Positions 41,334-49,454 of a stretch of 55,168 nucleotides of DNA are shown in pieces. The notes under the pieces are model-generated. The model was not told where the DNA came from, ran no database searches, and saw nothing but the letters and a program-made list of their open reading frames with translations. Origin of the DNA: an uncultured Eubacteriales bacterium (GTDB lineage Bacteria > Bacillota > Clostridia > Oscillospirales > Oscillospiraceae). The position numbers and the translations under genes were made by a program. Within the stretch, counting starts at the first letter, position 1. Every line of letters starts with the position of its first letter. The DNA is taken from positions 1 through 55,168 of the forward strand of contig URAM01000009.1 in assembly GCA_900545815.1 (NCBI GenBank). The letters are read 5' to 3'.

Positions 41334-42146
41334 ATGGTATCCTTTCCACAGAAAGAACATTACGACCTGGCGGATTTCCGTCAGGTGATCGAGATCCTCC
41401 GCCACCCAGGCGGCTGTCCCTGGGATCAGGAACAGACCCATCAATCCATCCGGCGCAACCTGCTGGAGGAAGCCTACGAGGCGGCAGAGGCCATTGACAC
41501 AGAGAACACCACCCTGCTCCAGGAGGAGCTGGGCGACGTGCTGATGCAGGTGCTGTTCCACTCCAGCATTGAGGCGGACGCCGGTCGGTTCGATCTGGAC
41601 GATGTGGCGGATATGGCGGTGAAGAAGCTCATCTTCCGCCATCCCCATGTGTTCAGCTCGGTGGACGTGGCGGACAGCTCAGAGGTGCTGGTGAACTGGG
41701 ACGCTCTCAAGCGCCAGGAGAAGCATCAGGAGAGCTACACGGACACGTTGGACGCAGTGGCTCGTTCCCTGCCAGCCCTATGGCGGGCGGAGAAAGTGCA
41801 GAAAAAGGCGTCCAAGGCCCATTTTGACTGGGACAACGTAAACCAGACCCTGGACAAGGTTCACGAGGAGCTGGGCGAACTGGAGGACGCCATTGCGGAG
41901 GGCAGCCTGGAGCACATGATGGAGGAGTACGGCGACCTGCTCTTTGCCTCGGTGAACACCGCCCGATTTATGGGGGTGGACCCGGAGGACGCATTAAACG
42001 CCGCCACGGAGAAATTCATCCGGCGCTTCCGACAGGTGGAACAGCTCAGCCAAGCACAGGGACGGGCGCTGGATGCCTGCTCGGTGGACGAGCTGGTGGC
42101 TCTGTGGAAAGACGCCAAGCACACATTAGACGATACAAACCCATAA
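41334..42146 (+). CDS. mazG: nucleoside triphosphate pyrophosphohydrolase MazG
   Basis: A 270-residue protein with two MazG domains. The first has RHPGGCPWDQEQTHQSI and the metal site LLEEAYEAAEAID...EELGDVLMQVLFHS. The second has VHEELGELEDAIAEG...EEYGDLLFASVN. It cleaves NTPs to NMP and PPi, cleaning the pool of damaged nucleotides. In Bacillus the equivalent (YabN) also carries a methylase domain, which is absent here. It lies 33 bases after the flippase gene. Confidence 0.95.
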   Translation: MVSFPQKEHYDLADFRQVIEILRHPGGCPWDQEQTHQSIRRNLLEEAYEAAEAIDTENTTLLQEELGDVLMQVLFHSSIEADAGRFDLDDVADMAVKKLIFRHPHVFSSVDVADSSEVLVNWDALKRQEKHQESYTDTLDAVARSLPALWRAEKVQKKASKAHFDWDNVNQTLDKVHEELGELEDAIAEGSLEHMMEEYGDLLFASVNTARFMGVDPEDALNAATEKFIRRFRQVEQLSQAQGRALDACSVDELVALWKDAKHTLDDTNP

Positions 42147-42189
42147 CTTCACCCCATAACCCCACGAAATACAAAAGGAGAACGGAACG

Positions 42190-42465
42190 ATGAATAAAAC
42201 GGAACTGGTCAGCGCCATGGCCGAACGGCTGGGCGCATCCAAGAAACATTCGGAAGAAGCACTGACCGTTGCCCTGGATCTGATCACAGAGGCATTGGCA
42301 GAGGGGGAAAAGGTTCAGCTGGTGGGCTTTGGTTCCTTTGAAGTGCGGGAGCGTGCCCCCCGCATCGGCCGCAATCCCCGCACCAAGGAGGAAGTGACCA
42401 TCCCTGCGTCCAAAGCAGTACAGTTTAAGTCCGGCAAGGTGCTCAAGCGTGCCGTAGCGCAGTGA
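42190..42465 (+). CDS. hup: DNA-binding protein HU
   Basis: A 91-residue HU histone-like protein. It begins MNKTELVSAMAERLG and has the DNA-binding arm VGFGSFEVRERAPRIGRNPRTKEEV followed by IPASKAVQFKSGKVLK. AAAAGGAG precedes the ATG. In Bacillus hbs is elsewhere; its insertion between mazG and rqcP is common in clostridia. Confidence 0.97.
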   Translation: MNKTELVSAMAERLGASKKHSEEALTVALDLITEALAEGEKVQLVGFGSFEVRERAPRIGRNPRTKEEVTIPASKAVQFKSGKVLKRAVAQ

Positions 42466-42493
42466 CGCCTCATCAGAGGAGGGGAAAGCATCC

Positions 42494-42736
42494 ATGCGTT
42501 TAGATAAGTATTTAAAAGTGTCCCGCATCATCAAGCGTCGCACCGTAGCCAACGAAGCCTGCGACGCAGGCCGAGTAATGGCCAACGGTCGACCGGTGAA
42601 AGCATCCTACGATGTGAAGGTGGGGGATCTCATCGAGATCCAATTTGGCCAAAAGACTTTGAAGGTTGAGGTGTTGGTGGTGGCGGACAACGTCCGGAAG
42701 GATGACGCTCCGGCCATGTACAAAGAGATTCTTTGA
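42494..42736 (+). CDS. rqcP: S4-domain RNA-binding protein RqcP (YabO)
   Basis: An 80-residue S4 domain protein: MRLDKYLKVSRIIKRRTVAN, then GRVMANGRPVKASYDVKVGDLIEI. RqcP works with RqcH in bacterial ribosome-associated quality control, helping add alanine tails to stalled chains on free 50S subunits. Position after mazG matches yabO of Bacillus. AGAGGAGGGG is the ribosome binding site. Confidence 0.93.
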   Translation: MRLDKYLKVSRIIKRRTVANEACDAGRVMANGRPVKASYDVKVGDLIEIQFGQKTLKVEVLVVADNVRKDDAPAMYKEIL

Positions 42737-42744
42737 CCGAACAG

Positions 42745-42782
42745 AAAACGCACACCAGCATTTGCATCTGGTGTGCGTTCTT
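42745..42782. terminator. bidirectional terminator after rqcP
   Basis: Arms AACGCACACCAG / CTGGTGTGCGTT with a 9-base loop and an A-run/T-run on either side, between convergent genes. Confidence 0.9.
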
Positions 42783-42803
42783 TTGCACAGGGTTCTGAAA
42801 CCC

Positions 42804-43277
42804 TTATTTGGTCGGCGTGAACAGGTTGGACAGCTCGCCGGTGGTGTCGTCAAAGAGACTGATCCCCCCTTCTTCGGTGGTCTCGAAGGTGTAAGAGGTG
42901 GGGTGGGCGGTATTTTTGATGTAGATGGAGAGATATTCCTTGCTCCCCTCCTCCCACACCCACCAGGAGCCTTCTTCCGTCTCCCCATTGGTGGCTTCGC
43001 AGGTCAAGGTGCCGTCCTGCCGGATGGTGTACTTGTCACCGTACTCATCCACATAGGTGCCGGACAGAACGTCCCGATAGGCATCGGTCACATCCTGGCC
43101 ATCGGCTTCCTGAGAGGTCTCCGGTGCTTCCGCCTTGCAGCTGGACACAACCGACTGGGTGGGCGCAGATTTGATCGGGTCAGACCCTGCGGGCGTTTGG
43201 GACTGGTTGGAGCCGCCGCAGGCGGTGAGGGTCAAGGTCAGCGCAAGGGACAGGATCAGGGCTAGTTTTTGTTTCAT
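42804..43277 (-). CDS. lipoprotein of unknown function
   Basis: A 157-residue lipoprotein. The signal peptide MKQKLALILSLALTLTLTAC ends in a lipobox LTAC with the lipid Cys at 20. A Ser/Pro/Gln linker leads to a small beta-rich domain (SGTYVDEYGDKYTIRQDGTLTCEA, then EEGSWWVWEEGSKEYLSIYI). The repeated Trp and the strand pattern suggest a lipocalin-like or meander fold; no family is assigned. It is inserted on the opposite strand within the yabO-yabP order, so it splits an otherwise conserved sporulation cluster. Confidence 0.8.
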   Translation of the reverse strand: MKQKLALILSLALTLTLTACGGSNQSQTPAGSDPIKSAPTQSVVSSCKAEAPETSQEADGQDVTDAYRDVLSGTYVDEYGDKYTIRQDGTLTCEATNGETEEGSWWVWEEGSKEYLSIYIKNTAHPTSYTFETTEEGGISLFDDTTGELSNLFTPTK

Positions 43278-43349
43278 TCACGATTCCTCCTTCAGAGTCT
43301 GTTGCTCTATTATACCTGCCAACGCCGCAAAAGGGAAGGAGATTTTCCG

Positions 43350-43378
43350 GCATACCCTCGTCCCAGTTCTCATAGGAT
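43350..43378 (+). promoter_or_regulatory. candidate sigma-E-type promoter of yabP
   Basis: GCATACC, 14 bases, CATAGGAT, 40 bases before yabP. This is similar to mother-cell sigma-E promoters (about ATA near -35, CATAnnnT at -10). The match is moderate. Confidence 0.35.
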
Positions 43379-43418
43379 GAAACAAACATCCCATGAAGGA
43401 CACAGGAGGGTTTGACGT

Positions 43419-43703
43419 ATGGCATTTGACAACCGAGATTTTGATCTGAAAGCCCCACAGCACATCACCCTGGAGAATCGGGAGCATCTATCCATCTCCG
43501 GGGTGGAGGAGGTGGAACGGTTTGACGAGACTACCATCGTGCTGTCCACCACCCTGGGCGAATTGATCGTTCGGGGGCAGGATCTGCACATCGAAACGCT
43601 GAGCTTAGGGGGCGGTGACCTGAAGGTAGAGGGGACGGTAGAGGCACTGACCTTCCAGGATGAAACGCCTCGGGGCGGCTTTTTCGCCCGTTTGTTGGGC
43701 TGA
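43419..43703 (+). CDS. yabP: sporulation protein YabP
   Basis: A 94-residue YabP/YqfC-family protein. It reads APQHITLENREHLSISGVEEVERFDETTIVLSTTLGELIVRGQDL, the family core, with HIETLSLGGGDLKVEGTVEALTF next. YabP is made in the mother cell and needed for spore coat or cortex steps in Bacillus. GGAGG lies 9 bases before the ATG. yabQ starts 2 bases after its stop. Confidence 0.95.
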   Translation: MAFDNRDFDLKAPQHITLENREHLSISGVEEVERFDETTIVLSTTLGELIVRGQDLHIETLSLGGGDLKVEGTVEALTFQDETPRGGFFARLLG

Positions 43704-43705
43704 GT

Positions 43706-44392
43706 ATGGCGGTCTCTGTGGCCGACCAGGCCAGGGCATTGTTGGGCGCCATCGGGCTGGGCGCAGCCGCTGGGCTGCTCTATGACCTGTTCCGTGTCCT
43801 GCGGGTGCGCATCCCCTTGCGCTGGCTGGGACCGGTGCTGGATCTGCTCTTTTGGCTGTGCTGCACCATCACTTTTTTCCTGTGGTCAGTGGACAGCGCA
43901 GGGGGGCTGGTGCGTGTCTACACCGCCATCGCCGCCCTCACCGGCGCTTGGGGCTACTTCGCCCTGCTCTCCTCCCACCTGCTGCCCATTTATTACCGTT
44001 TCGCTACCATTTTTACCAAAGCTTTGGGGGTCATCCTGCTCCCGTTGGCGACATTCTGCCGATTGGGGAAAAATTTTTCTGAAATTTGCAAAAACCACTT
44101 CCATTATCGAAAGGAATGGTTTACAATAAGGAAAAAGTTCCGGAAAATGGATTGCCTTCGTAGCATCTACCGGCACACATCCAGAGGAGGCAAGGGCATT
44201 GAAGTTCAAGCGGGCAGGCATCATCACAAAAGTCGTCATTTTGATTCTCGTGGCCTACTTGGCCATTCTGCTGCTGAGTGTACGCGCACAGATCCGCGGC
44301 GCAGAGACGAACCTTCAGACGCTCCAGACCCAGGTGGACGAGCAGACCGCGACCAACGCCAGTCTGGCCGCCGACATCGCAAACCGAAATGA
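43706..44392 (+). CDS. yabQ: sporulation protein YabQ with an anomalous C-terminal tail
   Basis: A 228-residue ORF. The first 150 residues are YabQ: four or five membrane helices with LGAIGLGAAAGLLYDLFRVLRV, LDLLFWLCCTITFFLWS and GYFALLSSHLL. YabQ helps make the spore cortex. After about residue 155 the sequence becomes hydrophilic and rich in Arg, His, Asp and Gln, overlapping the first 194 bases of the DivIC-like gene in another frame. That tail looks like an out-of-frame read. Either the natural stop was lost by mutation or an indel lies near 44130-44190. The protein core still appears intact. No strong ribosome binding site, so it is probably coupled to yabP. Confidence 0.8.
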   Translation: MAVSVADQARALLGAIGLGAAAGLLYDLFRVLRVRIPLRWLGPVLDLLFWLCCTITFFLWSVDSAGGLVRVYTAIAALTGAWGYFALLSSHLLPIYYRFATIFTKALGVILLPLATFCRLGKNFSEICKNHFHYRKEWFTIRKKFRKMDCLRSIYRHTSRGGKGIEVQAGRHHHKSRHFDSRGLLGHSAAECTRTDPRRRDEPSDAPDPGGRADRDQRQSGRRHRKPK

Positions 44393-44477
44393 CCCGGATA
44401 CGGTGCTGGCCATCGCCAAGGAACGGATGCGTCTGGTGGAGTCGGGGGAGATCATTTTCTACGACACGACCAACTAA
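44199..44477 (+). CDS. divIC: DivIC/FtsL-like septum protein
   Basis: A 92-residue protein with a short basic start (KFKRAGIITK), one membrane helix (about 11-29) and a coiled coil (RGAETNLQTLQTQVDEQTAT). It ends in the DPDTVLAIAKERMRLVESGEIIFYD segment typical of DivIC. DivIC stabilises the FtsL-DivIB division complex. It starts with TTG at 44199, supported by AGGAGG 9 bases upstream; no in-frame ATG with a site exists. It overlaps yabQ by 194 bases in another frame. Position after yabQ matches Bacillus divIC. Confidence 0.85.
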   Translation: MKFKRAGIITKVVILILVAYLAILLLSVRAQIRGAETNLQTLQTQVDEQTATNASLAADIANRNDPDTVLAIAKERMRLVESGEIIFYDTTN

Positions 44478-44562
44478 CGAGAGAGTCACATTTTTGCTGT
44501 CGGGTGAGAGAGATGAATCGCCCGAACGAGAGAGAGACAGCACGGGAGGAAACATTTCATTT

Positions 44563-45075
44563 ATGGAGTTCGCAGTGGGTGCAATCCTGGAAGGCAAGGT
44601 CACCGGGATCACAAAATTCGGCGCTTTCGTGGCGCTGCCCGGTGGAAAATCCGGTCTGGTTCATATTTCCAACATCTCTGATTCCTATGTCAGCGACATC
44701 AACGAGTTCTTGACAGTCGGGCAGGAAGTCAAGGTCAAGGTGCTGAATATCGATCAGAACGATCGTATCAATCTGTCCATCAAACACGTCCAGTCCTCGT
44801 CGTCCCCACGGCTTCCCCGTAGCGGCGGACGCAGCAGCGCCCCTCAAGAGCGCAGGGAACGCAAGGAGCGAGACGAACGGGGCAGCCGAAGTGGCTCCCG
44901 CAGCGGCAGCCGAGACACCAGGGGCAAAAGCGGCAATCCCCGCAGCGCCTCCAAAGAGCCGCTGACCTTTGAAGATAAGCTCAAGCAGTATATGGCCGAG
45001 TCGGAAAGTCGTCTGTCGGAAATTAGCCGGTACAACGACCGTGGCCGGAGCCGCCGCAGTCGCCGGGGAAACTGA
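44563..45075 (+). CDS. yabR: S1-domain RNA-binding protein (YabR-like) with Arg/Ser-rich linker
   Basis: A 170-residue protein. Residues 1-75 are an S1 fold: FAVGAILEGKVTGITKFGAF, GLVHISNISDSYVSDINEFLTVGQ and VKVLNIDQNDRINLSIKHV. Then comes a low-complexity linker of Arg, Ser, Gly and Glu (about 78-135; RERKERDERGSRSGSRSGSR), and a short C-terminal part (LTFEDKLKQYMAESESRLSE). The S1 core matches YabR, next to divIC in Bacillus. The linker could bind RNA non-specifically. GGGAGGA lies 12 bases before ATG 44563. Confidence 0.9.
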   Translation: MEFAVGAILEGKVTGITKFGAFVALPGGKSGLVHISNISDSYVSDINEFLTVGQEVKVKVLNIDQNDRINLSIKHVQSSSSPRLPRSGGRSSAPQERRERKERDERGSRSGSRSGSRDTRGKSGNPRSASKEPLTFEDKLKQYMAESESRLSEISRYNDRGRSRRSRRGN

Positions 45076-45086
45076 GCGCAACCAAT

Positions 45087-45120
45087 CGGACAGGCCGCAC
45101 ACCATGTGCGGCCTGTTTTC
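45087..45120 (+). terminator. terminator of the yabP-yabR operon
   Basis: Arms CAGGCCGCACAC / TGTGCGGCCTG around CCATG, then TTTTC. Confidence 0.85.
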
Positions 45121-45165
45121 TGCCTGGACGGAGCACATCGTACTGGACATACCCTCTTAAAAAAG

Positions 45166-45190
45166 TCCGCTGATCCTGTGTCAGCGGACA
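45166..45190. terminator. second hairpin upstream of the amidohydrolase
   Basis: Arms GTCCGCTGA / TCAGCGGAC with a 7-base loop, without a T-run on the plus strand; on the minus strand it runs into TTTTTTAA and could end leftward transcripts. Confidence 0.5.
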
Positions 45191-45344
45191 ATTTGCCGGG
45201 CACTCTGCGAAAAGGGAGCCTCGGCTTCCGGTCATTCCTTGCGATTTGATAAGCTGTGCTTTTCAGCATACCCGTTTTACCACTTATTGTCAAGTTCTAA
45301 ATTTGTCGCATCCTGTGGGGATGGGACAGGAGGAGAAAACCGTT

Positions 45345-46541
45345 ATGATGATTTACAACGCTGTCGTTTGTCCCATGGACAAGCCCCAGATCCCCAATGG
45401 CTTTGTGGCTTGGGACTCTGGTGGCATCACCCAGGTGGGCGACATGAGCCAATGCCCTGCCCCTGTGCCCGATCAGGACGTAGATGCCCAGGGCGGGTAT
45501 GTGCTGCCTGGGTTTGTGGATGTCCACTGTCACCTGGGTCTGCTGGCTGACGGGCTGAGCTATGATGAGGACGACTGCAACGAAGTCTCTGACCCCTGCA
45601 CCCCTCAGCTCCGAGCCATTGACGCCCTCTACCCCTTAGACCACTGCTTCCAGGAGGCTCGGGAGGCCGGCGTCACCACCGTCCTCACCAGTCCCGGCAG
45701 CGCCAACGCCATTGGCGGCCAGATCGCCGCCATCAAGACGGTGGGGCGCTGGGCGGATGATATGGTGGTGCTGGAGCCGGCGGCCATGAAATTCGCCCTG
45801 GGGGAGAACCCCAAAAAGACCTACAGCGGCCGCAACGAAGCCCCTGCCACTCGGATGGCTACTGCCGCCCTCATGCGGGAACAGCTGCGCAAAGCGCTGG
45901 AGTATGCAGAGCGGATATCCAAACACGAAGCAGATCCGGAAAACGAGGATGCACCGGACTATGATGCTGCGTTGGAAGCCTTGGTGCCGGTGGTGCAAGG
46001 CAAGCTGCCCGTCCATTTTCACGCCCACCGCGCCGATGACATTGCCACGGCGCTGCGCATCGCCAAGGAATTTCACCTGAACTATGTGCTGATCCATGCC
46101 ACGGAAGGGTATCTGGTGGCGGATATTCTCGCCCGAGAGGGCGCCCGTGCCGTGGTGGGGCCCATCATCGGTGACCGCTCCAAGCCGGAGCTGGCACACC
46201 AGCGGGTGACCAATGCCGCCCGCCTGGTGGAAGCCGGTGTGCCGGTGGCCATCTGCACAGATCACTCGGAGCTGCCCATTCAGTACCTGCTTCTGAGCGC
46301 CGCTCTGGCCGCTGGGGAGGGGATGAACCCAGAGGTTGCCCTGAAGGCCATCACTCTGACGGCAGCAGAGCTGGGCGGTATCGCTCACCGCGTTGGGTCG
46401 CTGACCCCGGGGAAAGATGCGGATATTGTCCTGTGCTCTGGGCATCCTTTTGAGCTGAACACCAAGGTTCAGGCGGTCTTTATCAACGGAACGCCGGTCA
46501 AATCCTTTCACAAGGCCGTCTCCGACCGCAGAAAAACTTGA
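45345..46541 (+). CDS. amidohydrolase (imidazolonepropionase/dihydroorotase-like), substrate unknown
   Basis: A 398-residue TIM-barrel hydrolase. It opens MIYNAVVCPM and has VLPGFVDVHCHLGLLADGLSYDED for the first metal pair, HFHAHRADDIATALRIAKEF, LIHATEGYLVAD and VAICTDHSELPIQYLL for the later ligands. These place it with metal-dependent amidohydrolases of the HutI-like group that occur in Firmicutes without a proven substrate. ATG 45345 (or 45348) follows AGGAGG by 10 bases; a longer upstream frame crosses non-coding sequence. It is a single-gene unit between terminators. Confidence 0.88.
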   Translation: MMIYNAVVCPMDKPQIPNGFVAWDSGGITQVGDMSQCPAPVPDQDVDAQGGYVLPGFVDVHCHLGLLADGLSYDEDDCNEVSDPCTPQLRAIDALYPLDHCFQEAREAGVTTVLTSPGSANAIGGQIAAIKTVGRWADDMVVLEPAAMKFALGENPKKTYSGRNEAPATRMATAALMREQLRKALEYAERISKHEADPENEDAPDYDAALEALVPVVQGKLPVHFHAHRADDIATALRIAKEFHLNYVLIHATEGYLVADILAREGARAVVGPIIGDRSKPELAHQRVTNAARLVEAGVPVAICTDHSELPIQYLLLSAALAAGEGMNPEVALKAITLTAAELGGIAHRVGSLTPGKDADIVLCSGHPFELNTKVQAVFINGTPVKSFHKAVSDRRKT

Positions 46542-46613
46542 TCTCATGCGCCAACGGGAACATCCCCTTGTCAAATCAATCGACTACTACAATAACCGCC
46601 CAATCAAAGCAAA

Positions 46614-46662
46614 CCAAAACGGCCTGCGTCCTGTGCAGTACAGGATTCAGGCCGTTTTCTTT
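46614..46662. terminator. terminator between amidohydrolase and citrate synthase
   Basis: Nested arms AAAACGGCCTG / CAGGCCGTTTT and CCTGT / ACAGG. It serves both convergent genes. Confidence 0.85.
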
Positions 46663-46730
46663 GTTTGATGCTGTATATTGTCCCACTTTTGTGGTTCCAC
46701 TTCCTCCTGAGACGGGAGGTTCTTTTTGTT

Positions 46731-48101
46731 TTAGCGGTCGTCCAAGGGGATGAAGGGGCGGTTGGGTGCCACGGCCTTGTAGGCCGGACGAATGATGCGG
46801 CCAGGATCGGTATAGATCTCCTCCATTCGATGGGCGCACCAGCCCACCATACGGGCAGTGGCAAACAACGGGGTGAAAAGATCCTGCGGGATGTTGAGCA
46901 TGGAGTAGACAAAGCCCGAGTACAGATCCACGTTGGCGCACATTGGCTTATCCTTTCCAGTGATATGGCGGAACACGTCTGGGGTCAGCCGCTCGATGGA
47001 CTCGATCAGATGGAGCCGGTCGCGCCACTTGGGGGTTTGATCCGCCAAACTCCGCGCAAACCGTTTCAGCACCTTGGCTCTGGGATCAGAGATCGTGTAG
47101 ACCGCATGACCCATGCCGTAGATCAGGCCGGAACCATCGCCTAGCTCTTTATTCAGAATACGCACTAGGACGCTGCGAATTTCATCATCATCGTTCCAGT
47201 CCTTTGTGTTCTCCGCAACTACATCCACCATCTCTTTGCAGCGAATGTTGGCACCGCCATGACGGGGGCCTTTCAAAGCGCCGACACCAGCTGCGATGGC
47301 AGAAAAAATATCGGTATACGAGGAGGAGATGACACGGGTGCTGAAGGTGGAGTTGTTGCCGCCGCCGTGCTCTGCGTGGAGTACCAAGCACAGATCCAGC
47401 AGCTTTGCTTCCTCATCGCTGTACTTCCGGTCATCTCGGGAGGCAGCCAGGAAATTCTCCGCCGTGCCCTTGTGGGGCATGGCTCGATGCAAGTACAGAG
47501 AACCGCCGTCGATATAGCAGCGTTTTGCGGCGTAGCCATGCGCCACAATGATCGGCGTCCGAGCGATGAGACCCATGGCCAGACGCAGTTCATTCTCCAG
47601 AGTCATAGTCTCCGGATCCGGATCATAGGAATAAAGGGTCAGGACACTGCGAGCGAGCTTGTTCATCAGGTTGCTGCTGGGGGCACGGAGAATCTGATCT
47701 TCTGTGAACATAGGGGGCAGCGGGCGCAGCTCGTCCAGCACCTGGTTGAACCCGTCCAGTTCTTCTCTGGTAGGCAAGTGCCCCATAAGGAGCAGGAATG
47801 CCGTCTCCTCATAGCCAAAACGCCCTTCGGAGGTGAAACCCAAAATCAAATCCTCTACATTGATCCCCCGATAGACCATCTTGCCAGGCATGGGCACTCG
47901 TTCGCCGTTCTGCATATAATAGCCATACACATTGCCAATCTGTGTCACGCCCACCATAACGCCGGTTCCATCATGGTTCCGCAGACCGCGCTTGATGTCC
48001 ACTCCTTTGGACGCCTTTGGGTCGATTTGATTACACTGGGTAAATTTCTGGCTCATCTCGTGGAGAAAGTCATTGGCAGTGGATGACAATGCATTCGACA
48101 T
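46731..48101 (-). CDS. gltA: citrate synthase
   Basis: A 456-residue citrate synthase condensing acetyl-CoA and oxaloacetate. The active-site blocks are LVLHAEHGGGNNSTFS, GLIYGMGHAVYTISDPRA and NVDLYSGFVYSMLNIPQDLF. The N-terminal 60 residues (KGVDIKRGLRNHDGTGVMVGVTQIGNVYGY) are typical of the clostridial long type. 2-methylcitrate synthase cannot be ruled out. AAGGAGG lies 9 bases before the ATG. With PFOR and GDH in the window it would feed 2-oxoglutarate and glutamate synthesis. Confidence 0.95.
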   Translation of the reverse strand: MSNALSSTANDFLHEMSQKFTQCNQIDPKASKGVDIKRGLRNHDGTGVMVGVTQIGNVYGYYMQNGERVPMPGKMVYRGINVEDLILGFTSEGRFGYEETAFLLLMGHLPTREELDGFNQVLDELRPLPPMFTEDQILRAPSSNLMNKLARSVLTLYSYDPDPETMTLENELRLAMGLIARTPIIVAHGYAAKRCYIDGGSLYLHRAMPHKGTAENFLAASRDDRKYSDEEAKLLDLCLVLHAEHGGGNNSTFSTRVISSSYTDIFSAIAAGVGALKGPRHGGANIRCKEMVDVVAENTKDWNDDDEIRSVLVRILNKELGDGSGLIYGMGHAVYTISDPRAKVLKRFARSLADQTPKWRDRLHLIESIERLTPDVFRHITGKDKPMCANVDLYSGFVYSMLNIPQDLFTPLFATARMVGWCAHRMEEIYTDPGRIIRPAYKAVAPNRPFIPLDDR

Positions 48102-48138
48102 AAAAGTACCTCCTTTTCACATAGAAACTATTATGCTA

Positions 48139-48167
48139 AGTATACGCAATCTGAAAAATGAAGTCAA
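48139..48167 (-). promoter_or_regulatory. promoter of citrate synthase
   Basis: On the minus strand TTGACT, 17 bases, TATACT, 38 bases before the start codon. Confidence 0.75.
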
Positions 48168-48252
48168 CCTGACAATACATTGCTTTGATAAAGTCTGTCA
48201 TTTTGACTGATTTTCACGCTGAAATCCAGCAGAAAGTTGAACAGAACGAAGT

Positions 48253-49392
48253 ATGAAACAACGAAACTTGCATCGCTCCTCCATTCTGACCTTCCATTTC
48301 CTGCGCAATGCATTCTTGCTCACCCTCTCCGTCTTTTTCCTGCCCGCCCTTCTTCTCCTCGGCTCCGCCCAGGCAGCGGACACCTCGTTCGAGGCCGGTG
48401 CTGCATCCTCTTGGGAGACTCCGGCTTCCTCCGATGCGGTGGACGCTTCTGCATCGCCTCAGCCGGATACCTCCGAAGCGAATACAAGTGCCGCTTCCAA
48501 ACAAGGGAAGCCAACAACAAATGCCCCGATACCGGCCGCAGCAGCTTCCGCCCAGACCTTAACAGTTCTCGTTGGTGACAAAGTGCAGACGATGGGATTG
48601 GAGGACTACCTTTGGGGGGTAGTGGCCGCTGAAATGCCGGCGACATTCGAGCAGGAGGCCTTGAACGCCCAAGCCATCGCCGCCCGTACCTACACCCTCT
48701 ACCGCATGGCGTCCCCCAGCCCAAACCATTCAAAGGCCAGCATCTGCACCGATTCGGGCTGCTGTCAGGCGTGGGTCTCCTATTCTGATCGGCTGAAAGG
48801 GTGGGAAAAGAGCAAGCGATCGGAATACAGCAAGAAGATCACCACAGCCATCCAAAAGACCCAAGGGCTGGCCATGTTCTACCAAGACAAGCCCATCATG
48901 GCCGCCTTCCATGCCGCCAGCGCCGGAGTGACCAAATCGGCCAAGACGGTCTGGGGCAAGGATGTGCCCTACCTGCAAAGCGTCTCCAGCCCGGAGACCA
49001 AGCAGCAGGTGCCCAAGTATTACAGTGTGGTGACGGTGAGCAAGGCGAAGTTTTGCGAAGCTCTGCGCATTACTTACCCCAACCTGACTTTGCCCCAAGA
49101 CCCATCCAACTGGTTCGGCAAGGTTATCTATGACGGCAGCGGCCTCCCCCACGCCATCCGCATCGGCAGCCAGACCGTCCCCACCGCCACCTTGCGCACT
49201 CTGTTTGGCCTGCGCAGTCCCAGCGTGACGGCGGAATGGGATGGGAAGCAGGTGCGGTTCTACGTCACCGGCTACGGCCACGGGGTGGGGATGAGCCAGT
49301 ACGGCGCCAACGCCATGGCTAAGCAGGGCAAGAGCGCTCAGCAGATCCTACGCCACTATTATACGGGCGTCAAAATCCACAAGTTCCAATAA
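48253..49392 (+). CDS. spoIID: stage II sporulation protein D (SpoIID)
   Basis: A 379-residue cell-wall lytic transglycosylase. An N-terminal membrane anchor or signal (about 15-42) is followed by a Ser/Ala/Pro-rich linker (45-95) and the SpoIID domain. The domain starts VLVGDKVQTMGLEDYLWGVVAAEMPATFEQEALNAQAIAARTYTLY and ends YVTGYGHGVGMSQYGANAMA and ILRHYYTGVKI. SpoIID works with SpoIIM and SpoIIP to thin septal peptidoglycan during engulfment. The ribosome binding site is weak (GAACGAAGT). It is a single-gene unit. Confidence 0.93.
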   Translation: MKQRNLHRSSILTFHFLRNAFLLTLSVFFLPALLLLGSAQAADTSFEAGAASSWETPASSDAVDASASPQPDTSEANTSAASKQGKPTTNAPIPAAAASAQTLTVLVGDKVQTMGLEDYLWGVVAAEMPATFEQEALNAQAIAARTYTLYRMASPSPNHSKASICTDSGCCQAWVSYSDRLKGWEKSKRSEYSKKITTAIQKTQGLAMFYQDKPIMAAFHAASAGVTKSAKTVWGKDVPYLQSVSSPETKQQVPKYYSVVTVSKAKFCEALRITYPNLTLPQDPSNWFGKVIYDGSGLPHAIRIGSQTVPTATLRTLFGLRSPSVTAEWDGKQVRFYVTGYGHGVGMSQYGANAMAKQGKSAQQILRHYYTGVKIHKFQ

Positions 49393-49405
49393 CCCTGTGG
49401 AAAAC

Positions 49406-49437
49406 AACAGAGGAATCCAAGGTTGGATTCCTCTGTT
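49406..49437. terminator. bidirectional terminator
   Basis: Arms AACAGAGGAATCCAA / TTGGATTCCTCTGTT with a 2-base loop between convergent spoIID and SDR genes. Confidence 0.9.
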
Positions 49438-49454
49438 TGCGTTTTGTTTTCCTT

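Noticed and set aside
44278..44562. Upstream extension of the S1 protein
   Set aside because: It is the divIC gene read in another frame; the S1 fold and ribosome binding site start at 44563.
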